Shown here: positions 25,001 through 35,410 of the stretch, one piece after another
Layout of the letters: the number at the start of each line of letters is the position of its first letter
Numbering within the stretch: position 1 is the first letter of the stretch
Assembly (NCBI GenBank): GCA_030248225.1
Contig: JASANE010027935.1
Coordinates: forward strand, 1-64,000
DNA: 64,000 nt
Reading direction: 5' to 3'
Origin: Trileptium ribeirensis
Taxonomy: Eukaryota > Nematoda > Enoplea > Enoplida > Thoracostomopsidae
Position numbers and translations under genes: made by a program
The notes under the pieces: model-generated
Told to the model about the DNA's origin: nothing
What the model saw: only the letters and a program-made list of their open reading frames with translations
Database searches by the model: none

Positions 25001-28000
25001 AAAGTATGTTCAGTGAGTGGACGGATTTCTCTGTGACCGACGCATACATTGATAGATAAAATGGAACATAGATAAAATTTTACTCAACAGTGCAAGTGGA
25101 CGACGCAAAATTTTCATTTAATATTTAAATTTTTGATCAGGACAGAAATTTGGGAAAATATTGGCTCAGCAAAGCTTACTCAGAAATTTAAAAATTTGTG
25201 GTTGTAAAAGTTGCTATGTTAACAATATATATATTATAATAGAATTGTGTTTTATCCAGCAATTTTTAAATTTGATATGCAAGAATCACTCCAAAATTTA
25301 CAACTCTTCCATATATTATGGTGACCAAAAAATTGACAATTTTTATTACGCTTTAACACACCATTTAAAATTTTAACTAAATTCTGATCTTCTACTTCAG
25401 TTGTAAATCCCGCAATCTATATGTTGCTGTAGTTATAACTTGAAAATTTTCGTGTTTCTTTAAGGGAAACTTAATTAGGCTACTAAGGCCGAATACGATT
25501 TGACTGGCAGGCACTTTAATTTTTCAAAAGTTATACAAATCATCGCTACTTGAAACAATTTGTACCGATCAACTTTAAATGATGGTTTGCATATTTTATT
25601 ACGTATAAAATTGTTGCGTGTCACTATTTAGTATTTTTCATGTTAACAAAACATACATGCTTTTAGCGGGTAGGTGGTTATTCCCTGAGACGTCGAATCC
25701 ACCCTCAGCGCGAAGCGCCGACCGCGGTCTGGAGTTGCTGCTGCCCTCTTTCCATCCATACAACTATGTGCCAGATATAAATTGTTTTAAATATTTGTTT
25801 TATTTATTTGTTTTAGCGACAAAAGAAGCTGCGCTCATATCAGCTCTTTTTTCGTCGCTATTTGCACATGCTGTCACAACGAATTGTCAGAAAGGGATCC
25901 TTCTTGATTGCAGTTGCCATCACAATCTGATCGACTCTGAAGTGTCCGCTGATGATGTGTGGACAAAGAGCGGATGCCCGAACGCAATTCAGTATGCAAT
26001 AGGAATTGCACGCAGATCGCAGCGTAGACATATGGTCTCCCGCGATGATCCAATCGAATACGACAGGCCTAGGCTTTTGATGGACAACTTCAACTATGAT
26101 GTTGGTTTAAAGGTTGGTGGCTAGCAAGTGTTGGCTGACATTCCCAATTGCAATGCAGGCTTCGATAGAAGCTGATGTGATCAGCTTATAAAAACTTCAA
26201 TTTCAATTCATGCCTGAACCCACAACTGAATATTATTTTGGCATTTACCAATTCGAGTTAGGAGAACAGATGAATATCAAAATTTTTACCACTGCGCATC
26301 AGTTGCAATCTTATATTGTGGAATTTTCGAAAAAAAGCTAAAATCGTGATCATTAATATTATTTACATCTGTGGGAACGGACAACGCAAAGTCGGCGGGG
26401 AAAAAGATCTTTTTGAACTTGACTCTAGTGACCTGTTGCTTCATATTAGTATATTGAAAAAATAAACATTTTTAGAGATAAAAAAATTTAGAAGCTAGCT
26501 GGCACCTTTTTGAATTGGACAACGTAAGTAGGCCATAAAACGGAATGTGCGATGTTTATAACTACAGCCTGCCTCAATTTCTGCTATACCGACGCTGGCA
26601 ATAAAAATGCATTAATACCAAATGTCGAAGATCCTTATGGATATTTATTGCCATCTAGTTTACAAGTTTTGACTCAAAATACGTATGCGATTCAATGTTT
26701 AATGCAGTAAGTTCATTTCAGTGTAGTCAAATACAATGATTTGTTTGCACCTAATTTGTTTGAATACTCGCAAAATATTTTAAGTATACTATGGCACTTT
26801 GTTGTAAGGGGCCAAAATGACACAATTGTCTCACTCTGTTTCTACTTACACAAATTCACGTCCTTGTGTCGTATAACAGTAAGTCTATAATTCTACGTTG
26901 GAATTGGAACACATCTGTTTACAGCGATCATCCACACTGCAAGTCTGAGTTCTAAATATTTATTATTACCACAGTACTAAATATTTAGACATAGCTTCCC
27001 AAAAAAAGAACAGGATCCAAAATTTTTGGTACAAGATCTTTCCCAAATTTTATAGCGTATTTTGTTTCAAAATGTTTAGGAAATATTATCTATAAAGTTT
27101 CCAACATTTCCACCAAATCACTGGGTGTAAAATTTACTGAATACTCCAAACTTGAGCCAGATATTGCAAATCAATACATGATAACAGTAAAACATACACG
27201 AATTTCGAACCAAAGTAATGTTTCTGTCTATTCCGAAGAGTTTTTATGATATTTCGAGAAAAATCGATGACATAGTATATGCATACTCAATATGTAAACT
27301 AAATACCGCAAGCCAGCTGCATGTTACACAGTAACTGCGCTATCTACACAATTTTGACACAAAATTGGGAAGTTTTTGGTATATTATTCATTTGCCGAAG
27401 GGATTAAAGACTGGAGATTATGCCTGGTGGTGCGATTATGCATTATCCGATATCATCTGTGCTGTGAATATTTTTATGACATCGCTCGAATGTTTATCAT
27501 GTTCTAGAAAAAAATAGTTTAGGCTTGATATTGGCTTAAAAGTGTTCTTTTTTATCTCTACTTCTGGGACAGCAGACATAGAGCGAAATGGTTAAATGCA
27601 ATCAAAATGTTAAAAGAAATACGATTGTCGACTCATCTATAATTCCTGACCTATAGTCGCTGTGATCATATAAACTTTCCAATTATGCAAAACTAAGCAA
27701 TAGGATAATCTGTGTTACGGCAGAATAATTTATTTAGTCCTGAAAAATTTTAAAGATTTGATGTAGTGTTCAACTTTCTTCATAAAGTTGTTGGTACCAT
27801 GCAATAAACATTATAATGAATAATGGACTTATATAATGAAAAAATAAATAATGATAAAGCATAATAAACTTCGGAGGCAGTTAGCGACACTGCTGCAGCA
27901 ATAACGGTAGTACTGCAATAACCGATCAAGATCGCTTCTTGATAGCCTCGCCCAAAGAACTTAATAATTAAAAAGTGTCCAACAACAAACAAACCTGTGT

Positions 28001-31000
28001 TTAAATTAACTGTTAGCACATATCGCAATCAAGTTTATAATTTGTTATAAGAATCTTGGCGAGAGCAACATTGACGGGTCCAGGTTACCCGACATACTAT
28101 ACCGGCAGGTGTTGCTGCTCTCCGAACTTCACGTACTGGATCCCTTCTGTTTTAGCGATATAACGTGACACCGTTATGGGTTACTTAACAGACGTCTCTC
28201 TGATGGCAGGGTCGACAGCATAGTCGGGTATTATCATACGCTCGTAATCTCATGGGAACGCGTTATGGCTGATATGGACTTCATTGGTAGTAATAGGACT
28301 TCATAGTAATTAGAACTTTTTTCATTTAGACTCATTGGTGAACTTGACTAGGTACTATGTCTAAGGCTAATTGATAAACAGTATTTACGTGTGTATATAT
28401 AAAAAATTTGTTGCTGATCAGTCGTAAAATTATGGATAACTCAGAGCAGAGTGGGTGCTAAGATGTGAGGGTCACCAGAACAATGATGTGACGGGTGCAT
28501 GGTCTGCGCGGCACCCACCCCACTACCCCCCCCCCCCGCCTGTTTCGCGCCTCTTAAGTAATTTTAGCAAATATGGTATGAAGTTACCATAAATTCAGGA
28601 ACTTTCAGTAATTCTTTTCCGGAAACAAATTTAAACACTAGTCTGCACCCAGGATACCCCAATTGAGGGAACGTGTTTGCTAACATCGAACCCGGATATT
28701 GGGTGTTTAGCACGTACTTGTCGTTTTTTTTCGTTATGCACTCGCGTTGCGAGTGGTCTAAGGAACCGCGCAAAAGCTGTTTAGATAGCTAAATGGTTGT
28801 AGTACATAACTTTCAATAATATAACTCGGATTCGTTCTGCGGTGCCGGGTTTAGTGTGATAACACTATGTTTTCTGCGCGGTGTTCCCTTTAGTTTAATG
28901 CTAATTAAAATTGAGCTCACTTCGGTACAACTTTAGTCGAACATCAATGAGATCGGCAATTTTGCTGAAAAGCACAATCTTGTGAAGCAGCATCCCGCAT
29001 GGCTATATATAACTTACGCATCCAGTAGTTTCAGGCGTATACTAAGCCTAAATCGTAGGGCTGTCGCCCCGCGAACCTCCCACACTGAGCTATTACACGG
29101 TTACTTGGATCGGTTTTTCGGTATGCTGCATACAATAATGTGGTCATTTAGGATAGAAGGCGCCTGTATCGTATTCACCGATTTGCAGAAGGTTTAAATG
29201 GAATTGCCAATGAACTTGATTTGCCAAAATAATAGGCTTTGTCATCATTTGTTTGGTTATTTTGCAGGAATCAATTTGTATCTGATCTAAGCGCAAGGTC
29301 AAATATGACTAAGGGTGTTGTTACGATTATTATTTTTGATGTCACTTCCAAATGCATAACAATTCTGTTGGAACCGGGCGACCTGGATAGAAACCTAAAA
29401 TTTATAGGGGGAGGTGGAAAATGCTGGGAAAGCTTTGAATTTCGATGCGGATAGGCAAGAGCACCAAATTTTTACTGATAAATTTTTCATTAATGTTGCT
29501 CAAAACGATGAAGTTATTGTAATTTAGAAACCGCAAATAAATTTGTGGATTAATATGCTTTATTCGATTTGTTATGATTTAAATTCTGGGTTCTGCATTT
29601 AGATCTGTTATTTTTACATCAGCAACTGAAAATCATAAAATCATAAATTTTGGGGGTTAGACGAGTTCCACACACTACCCTGTTCGACTTTTAGGTCAAT
29701 TAGGTTTATTTCAGGAAAACCTGATATCCGAAACCTTGCACGGCAATACATTAGACTAAAAGGCTCAACTTTTGACTCAGAATACTGTGGACGGTGGAGG
29801 TGTGAATATGGTTTACGTCCCTCAGCTTGACTTTGGCCTTTGTTTCGTTAAACATGGTTCTTTATATATTTTATCTAGACCAATTTCTAGACTAAAAAAG
29901 TATAATTCACATGGCACTTTTAGTTCACTTTGAGAATAGGGTAATCCATGTCGTAAATTGATCCGTAATGTAGATCATTTATCGGCAGTTCCGGTAAGTA
30001 AACAACATTGTTCACTCAAACTTATTCACAATCGAAAAAAAATATACACAATTAATAAAAATATATGGGATTTATCCTTGCCAATTTGAAATCAATACAT
30101 AAGCTTTGTTTTGAGAACATTTAGTGCAAAAAAGTGCTTATAATTTAGGTTAGGACCATGTCTTATAAACACACAAAAATTCGCAATAGTCCATCGAGCG
30201 TAAGCGGCTAAAAATTGCAAACGCCCAATAATAATTAATGGTACAAATAATTAATGGTTGTAATTACCTTAAAATTTATTTAAATGCATTGAAAATTCAA
30301 AGCGATTAAGTGCCACAATATAATTATCTAAGTTGAATTACAATATTCCATTGCAACGTTTATAGAACTATTTACTAAATGAATAGCGTAAAAAACGTGA
30401 GAACCGCCGAAATCTTTAGATTCAGTTTATCTCGGATATGTTTTCGTTTTATTTGGCTCGATTCGAACAGTTCAATTTTCGGCTCAGGTAGGCAACAGTT
30501 TCTCTGGCTAGGGTAGAGATGGAAAGCTTACTGGGGCAAATTGGATTCGCAGGACTTGGAAGTACAAATTATTACAACAAACATGTGGATATAGTTTATC
30601 AGATATGGATCCTAATTCGCACCTTTGAGGCGATTAACGTGCACAATAAATATTAAGTGTTAGTTGGGAAAGTAGGTCAAAAACTTCATTTAGATGCCAG
30701 TGCTAAGTGCAAATGAGGGGCTTATAAAGCCAGCTAGCTGGCTATTTTTCTACCGCTATACGAATTTATACTAATTTGCTCTACCAATTTATCAACTGTG
30801 GACCTAATTCGCACTTTGAGGCGACTAACTTGCACAATAAATATTAATCGTTATCTTGGGAAGGTCAAAATCTTTTATTTAGATTCTAGTGGTCAGTGCA
30901 AATATGGGGTTGATAAAGCTCGCTAGTATCTATTTTCCAGCAGCTATACTAATTTACTGTGTTGCTCCAATTATTAGTTTCAATTTTGACAATCTAAACT

Positions 31001-34000
31001 CTTATATTCAACTGACAAATCAGCATTCAACTTCAGAGAACGTATATTAAATATAATAAAATAATTTCGAACACGATTCAATCACATTTATCAAAGAAAC
31101 TATACGAACAAAACATTGTAGTACTCCAAAGAACAAAACAAACGATCAGAGACAGCCCATTTCTGCCAGGAACAGCGGATCTACCCTCGCACCATATTTT
31201 ACCCCATCCAGATAAGTTATGTCGTGGCAACAATCTTTAAAGATGAATAAAAATATTAAAATCAGGTCATATTATTAATCCAACTTTTGTTTTGACTTAG
31301 TTTTAGAAAAACCTAACGCTCCTTAGCAAAAAAAATTGGGAAGGCTGGGGTCTTTTCTAAAAGTGGGACGTGATGCTAATTAAATTCAATTATACTGCGA
31401 CAGTTCCATCACGAGAACATAGACTTCCAGGTATTCCAAGATGTTAGTAGGTAATTTAACAACCTATACTGGAAATACGAGCAGCTAAAACTACCCACAG
31501 AGATACCAGAATGCGTACAAGCATGACGACACTCGTACCCGCACGGACCAGGAGTAGGGTAGCTCACTTATCGGGTATCCTGGTACTGTATCAGTCAGTT
31601 ATCCCATTTAAGTACTCAGGTATCATATCCCGGGTATCAGATAATTTAAGTGTTGCTTAAGATTTTATTTCACACCGCATAACCAACCCATAAGTGATGT
31701 CTTTGTTAATTAATTATATAAATAAAATAATATATTGAAAACAACTAATCAATAATTAAAAATTTTCATTCGTATTTAAATTCATTATCCTTTAATATGG
31801 TCTTTTTTGAAAACGACATTATGTTTCCCCGTAGGGTGTCTAGTCAAGTTTACACTCCTCTAGTAATCGTATAATTTTCGTCCATACCATTTCATGGCGG
31901 CGAATTTAATCAACTGTTTGAAATTAGTCTAGAATTTTGCATATCCAAGCAGCATGTTTACTCTGAAGGAAACTAAATATTAAAAGAAATATATATTAAA
32001 CAATTTGTTCTACGTTGATACCATCACAAATTACAAGCCTTAGAAACAGATATTACATACAAATGAATGACGAAAAATACCAACCTCTGAACGATTCAGC
32101 AGCTTATGACTGCTACCGACGTTAATGTCGAGAGCGTGGTACCCGAGTAGACAACTGGGCAGCAGGATATTTAAGTGATAAATAACACCACTCCCATACC
32201 TAGATTTTAGGTCATTCAATGTGTCGACAGCGTGGTACTAGGGTGCCCGAGTAGACAATTGATTAACAGGGTATTAATTAAGTGAGAAATAACATCACGC
32301 CCATACCTAAATTTTAGGTCATTCAAGGTGTCGAGAGCGTGGTACTAGGGTGCCTGAGTAGACAACTGATCAACAGGGTATTAATTAAGTGATAAATAAC
32401 ACCACGCCCATACCTAGATTTTAGGTCATTCAAGGTGTCTAGAGCGTGGTACTAGGGTGCCCGAGTAGACAATTGATCAACAGGGTATTAATTAAGTGAT
32501 AAATAACACCACGCCCATACCTAGATTTTCGGTCATTCAATGTGTCGAGAGCGTGGTACTAGGGTGCCCGAGTAGACAATTGATCAACAGGGTATTAATT
32601 AAGTGAGAAATAACATCACGCCCATACCTAAATTTTAGGTCATTCAAGGTGTCTAGAGCGTGGTACTAGGGTGCCCGAGTAGACAATTGATAAACAGGGT
32701 ATTAATTAAGTGATAAATAACACCACACCCATACCTAGATTTTGGTTCATTCAAGGTGTCGAGAGAGTGGTATTAGTGTGCCCGAGTAGACAACTGATCA
32801 ACAGGGTATTAATTAAGTCATAAATAACACCACGCCGATACCTAGATTTTCGGTCATTCAATGTGTCGAGAGCGTGGTACTAGGGTGCTCGAGTAGACAA
32901 TTGATCAACAGGGTTTTAATTAAGTGATAAATAACAAAGCGCCCATACCTAGATTTTAGGTCATTCAAGGTGTCTAGAGCGTGGTACTATGGTGTCCGAG
33001 AAGACAATTGATCAACAGGGTATTAATTGATAAATAACACCACGCCCATACCTAGATTTTAGGACATTCAAGGTGTTGAGAGTGTGGTAATAGGGTGCCC
33101 GAGTAGACAATTGATCAACAGGGTATTAATTAAGTGAGAAATAACATCACGCCCATACCTAAATTTTAGGTCATTCAAGGTGTCTAGAGCGTGGTACTAG
33201 GGTGCCCAAGTAGACAATTGATCAACAAGGTATTAATTAAGTGATAAATAACACCACGCCCATACCTAGATTTTAGGTCATTCAAGGTGTCGAGAGCGTG
33301 GTACTAGGGTGCCCTAGTAGACAATTGATCAACAGGGTATTAATATAAGTGATTAATAATACCACGCCCATACCTAGATTTAAGTCATTCAAGGTGTCGA
33401 GAGCGTGGTACTAGGGTGCCCGAGTAGACAATTGATCAACAGGGTATTAATTAAGTGATAAATAACACCACGCCCATACCTATATTTTAGGTCATTCAGG
33501 AAAGTATTCTATTCTAAATCTCAGTATTTTCTAAACTAATATAATAATAGTAATCACATTTTAGTTTTCATCTATGGTATCTCGTTTACTTTAGCCCGAC
33601 CTGACTCGATCCAGAGTCTTACACCTCAGCCCGACTTGGACCCGAACGGTGCTCCGCCAGACTTGACTTCAATATTTGCTTTGTGTTTTGTACAGTTGCA
33701 ATGAGACTTCGATGGTCGTAACAGCTACGTAAATAAAATTGAACATAAAGACGTCAAAATGTAGCAAAGTTGATGAAAAATATATTGCGCGGTGCCATTA
33801 TGTCTTTGGTCAGTTTCTCAACATGTGCCACATTTTAGACGATGCCTTTTGACATTACTATGCGACCGAGCCAACTTACCACATTTATTTTTCTTAGTCG
33901 ATATATGGTAGTGTATTGTTCGCCGGAGCTAATGTTATAGGTCAAAATGCTATTACAAAGAATCCAAAAGACCGATGTCTTGTTAAAATCACTGTAAGCC

Positions 34001-34590
34001 TACGGGTATAAGTTAAAGTTGTAATCCAGTTACATGGCTTCATACTGTGTTATATGATGAATGCCAAATGGCATGTAATTAAGTCCAATTTTTGTTGCAT
34101 GTTTCAGATACTGTTGGACTTAACACAAGTTAAGTGTTCATGCAATATGTCTCTGCTTTCGTGCACCAACAAAGTTTGCTGGAAGCAAGTGCCAAACATT
34201 AGACGCCTAACACATGTGATCAAAAACTACTATACAAACGCCGTACGCGCGGTTGCGGAACCAGCTGGCTGGGACCAAATCCTAAAACTTGCTAACGATC
34301 CCAAACAATATTTAAACTTTAGCAATTTGGTTTATTTAGAAGAATCATCAAATTTTTGTCGTTTGCAGCAAAGTTGGTCACGAGGACGCTCATGTACGAT
34401 AGCTCATTGTTGGAACTCCGATGATATCGATAACAATGCCAGCTGCTGGAATGTATGTTGTGGACCCAGCTTCACCACTCATTCACAGGAAACAGTGCTA
34501 GACGAATGTGATTGTACCTTTGAATGGTGTTGTAAAGTTAAATGTCGTTTAAATTGCACCACTATCGACACCAAATCGTTTTGTAGCTAA
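21784..34590 (+). CDS. Wnt family secreted signalling protein (three exons seen, 5' end missing)
   Basis: Three exons encode about 346 residues, close to a full mature Wnt. Joins: 21784-22046, 25817-26112, 34108-34590. Intron phases agree at both joins (phase 1 GTAAGT donor to a TTTTAG acceptor; phase 0 donor to a TTTCAG acceptor). Wnts are cysteine-rich, lipid-modified secreted ligands for Frizzled receptors. About 25 cysteines are present, including the family's clusters around M-W-N-C-S, C-S-C, C-W, C-C-G and W-C-C. The order of all Wnt blocks is intact and no exon seems missing between those seen. The start codon and first exon were not found. Oddities: the usual C-H-G-x-S-G-S-C thumb reads CNMSLLSC, and W-x-W-G-G-C reads VWTKSGC. 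Subfamily cannot be assigned from memory. Introns are about 3.8 kb and 8.0 kb. Confidence 0.93.
22606..23145. mobile_element. F5 inverted-repeat element inside Wnt intron 1
   Basis: The left end (ATGCACGAGTAAACTTAAGG, then TGACCCGGTAACCACCCAAT) pairs with the right end (ACAAAATAGGATGGTTAGTG, then GGGTCACGCATTATAATGC). The terminus and centre resemble 60403-60729. Open frames across it are not conserved. Confidence 0.65.
23200..23700. repeat. Inverted copy of the 18840-19480 repeat
   Basis: GATAGACTACATTCTGGTAA and TCGGGTTCGTCGAC, near 23605-23640, are the reverse complement of blocks near 19079 and 19224. Diverged; element boundaries not determined. Confidence 0.4.
24240..24835. repeat. 165-bp tandem repeat, about 3.6 copies
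   Basis: AAGTGATTGAAAAGGGCCAA recurs at 24263, 24428, 24593 and (variant) 24758, exactly 165 bp apart. Adjacent shared blocks include CAACACTCGGCTTGGCAACC and AACTGCTTCATAGCAGAGCA. The last unit is more diverged and truncated. Lies in Wnt intron 1. Confidence 0.93.
25817..26112 (+). CDS. Wnt exon b: middle domain
   Basis: The acceptor TTTGTTTTAG ends at 25816 and the first codon is completed from exon a (giving Pro88). Residues 88-186: TKEAALISALFSSLFAHAVT corresponds to the family's T-R-E-x-A-F...A-H-A-V helix. NCQKGILLDCSC (110-121) corresponds to C-x-x-G-x-L-x-x-C-x-C. VWTKSGCPNAIQYA (135-148) corresponds to W-x-W-G-G-C-S-x-N-x-x-x-G, with the W-G-G changed to T-K-S-G. LLMDNFNYDVGLK (174-186) corresponds to L-M-N-L-H-N-N-x-x-G-R. 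The donor is AAG|GTTGGT at 26112 (phase 0), a weak site; GTGGCT four bases downstream would break the frame to exon c. Confidence 0.93.
27780..28028 (-). CDS. Unassigned hydrophobic ORF inside the Wnt intron
   Basis: An 82-codon minus-strand frame with two or three likely membrane spans: VVGHFLIIKFF, then AILIGYCSTTVIAAAVSLTA, then YYALSLFIFSLY. A loop FGRGYQEA lies between the first two. The first codon is TTG, and there is an acceptor-like AACACAG just inside the start, so it could be the last exon of a membrane-protein gene nested in the Wnt intron. I recognise no transporter or receptor signature. A chance frame in T-rich sequence is the alternative. Confidence 0.25.
   Translation of the reverse strand: MRYVLTVNLNTGLFVVGHFLIIKFFGRGYQEAILIGYCSTTVIAAAVSLTASEVYYALSLFIFSLYKSIIHYNVYCMVPTTL
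30608..30980. repeat. Two-copy 190-bp tandem repeat
   Basis: CCTAATTCGCACCTTTGAGG (30611) and CCTAATTCGCACTTTGAGG (30801) begin two units. Both continue with TGCACAATAAATATTAA, a GGTCAAAA.CTT..TTTAGAT block, GTGCAAAT.GGGG.T.ATAAAGC and a TTTATACTAATTTGCT-like end. About 80% alike. Confidence 0.8.
32110..33500. repeat. 107-bp satellite, 13 copies
   Basis: GTAGACAA recurs at 32147, 32251, 32358, 32465, 32572, 32679, 32786, 32893, 33000 (variant), 33103, 33210, 33317 and 33424. The period is 107 bp except for one 103- and one 104-bp step. Each unit contains GAGCGTGGTACTAGGGTGCC, CAACAGGGTATTAATTAAGT and ACGCCCATACCTAGATTTTA. There are no unique spacers. The array ends about 600 bp before the last Wnt exon. 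Confidence 0.96.
34108..34590 (+). CDS. Wnt exon c: thumb loop and C-terminal cysteine knot
   Basis: The acceptor GTTTCAG ends at 34107, phase 0; stop TAA at 34588-34590. Residues 187-346. KCSCNMSLLSCTNKVCWKQV (195-214) aligns column for column with the family's C-K-C-H-G-x-S-G-S-C-x-x-x-x-C-W, but the H-G-x-S-G is N-M-S-L-L. The Ser that normally receives palmitoleate is Leu202, with Ser201 one place earlier inside an N-x-S sequon. LVYLEESSNFC (260-270), SRGRSC (277-282), CWNVCCGPSF (299-308) and CDCTFEWCCKVKCRLNC (320-336) match the C-terminal domain, with W-C-C-K-V-K-C intact and G-R-G-Y changed to G-P-S-F. The protein ends FCS. No AATAAA is visible before the F2 element; the nearest (34930) lies inside it. 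Confidence 0.95.
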   Translation: MLLDLTQVKCSCNMSLLSCTNKVCWKQVPNIRRLTHVIKNYYTNAVRAVAEPAGWDQILKLANDPKQYLNFSNLVYLEESSNFCRLQQSWSRGRSCTIAHCWNSDDIDNNASCWNVCCGPSFTTHSQETVLDECDCTFEWCCKVKCRLNCTTIDTKSFCS

Positions 34591-34825
34591 TGTAAGCGAT
34601 AATATTACAAACCAAGCATTTAATTTCGTGCAAACTCACTCCCATACATTATACAACATGTACTGATACCACACGGATAGATGCGTCACTAAGTAAAGGA
34701 TTTTTCTTTTATAGATCAAATGGATACAGGAATAAGTTCTAGTTTTTTATCATAAAAGGCTTATCTCTCCCTTTCTCACTAAAACACCTCAATTAGTTTC
34801 TGTTATATGACTCAACTCATCGGAG

Positions 34826-35410
34826 TGCATGTAACGTTATAATGTCCCCACCAGTTGGAACTTATGTACTCCACCCTGTGGCAGGCACACCCTTCACAAC
34901 AGGGTGTCTTAGACACCCTCTACTTTTTGAATAAAAGTTCATAGGGTAGCTAGCTAGCTGTTAGCGTTATTTTAGAGGGTGTCAAGCACACCATATTAGT
35001 TTTACGTTTTTTGATGGTATCGGCCATACTGTCGGGTCAATTCCCATATAGCCTACGGGGCACCTGTCTAGGACTGCACTGGATAGATTCAAATGCCACT
35101 TCCGAATTTATCTTGCAATCTACATTTTAGGGTCAGAATAAAATGTTTTCAACAATAAAAATTTTTATTCAGTAGTTTACAATATGGAAGTCACCATACT
35201 AATACTATGCGGTGTCTACCACACTGTCACTGCAGAACAGTATGATTCCCCCGGCACTCTACTGCCAAAATGCAGTAGCTAAGGGTGTTCCTGACACCCT
35301 CATATTTTGTATATGGTATGGCTGTCGCTGTCACTGTCTTTACGGTATAGCCTACACTACAGGGGGGCAAAAGTTCCAACTGGTGGGGGCATTATAACGT
35401 GAATCCTGCA
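34826..35410. mobile_element. F2 inverted-repeat element downstream of Wnt
   Basis: The left end (TAACGTTATAATGTCCCCAC, then CAGTTGGAACTTATGTA) and the right end (AAAAGTTCCAACTGGTGGGG, then GCATTATAACGTGAATCCTGC) are inverted over about 40 bp. The internal AGGGTGTCTTAGACACCCT is shared with the other F2 copies. It begins 236 bp after the Wnt stop codon and contains AATAAA at 34930. Confidence 0.85.

Larger units (their letters stand above)
22047..25816. other. Wnt intron 1
   Basis: Carries an F5 inverted-repeat element (22606-23145), an inverted copy of the 18.8-19.5 kb repeat (23200-23700) and a 165-bp tandem array (24240-24835). The remaining sequence is A+T-rich with no recognised exon. 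The flanking exon phases match, so no exon needs to be hidden here. Confidence 0.8.
26113..34107. other. Wnt intron 2 (about 8 kb)
   Basis: Mostly A+T-rich. Contains a hydrophobic minus-strand frame (27780-28028), a small hairpin (GAGAGCAACA near 28062 against TGTTGCTGCTCTC near 28113), an F4-like end (28125-28175), a poly-C run of 14 (about 28526-28539), a two-copy 190-bp repeat (30608-30980) and the 107-bp satellite (32110-33500). No further + strand exon was recognised. Confidence 0.8.

Noticed and set aside
32110..33500. CRISPR array
   Set aside because: The 107-bp units are head-to-tail with no unique spacers, and the genome is animal. The same holds for the 35-bp array at 54330-55330.
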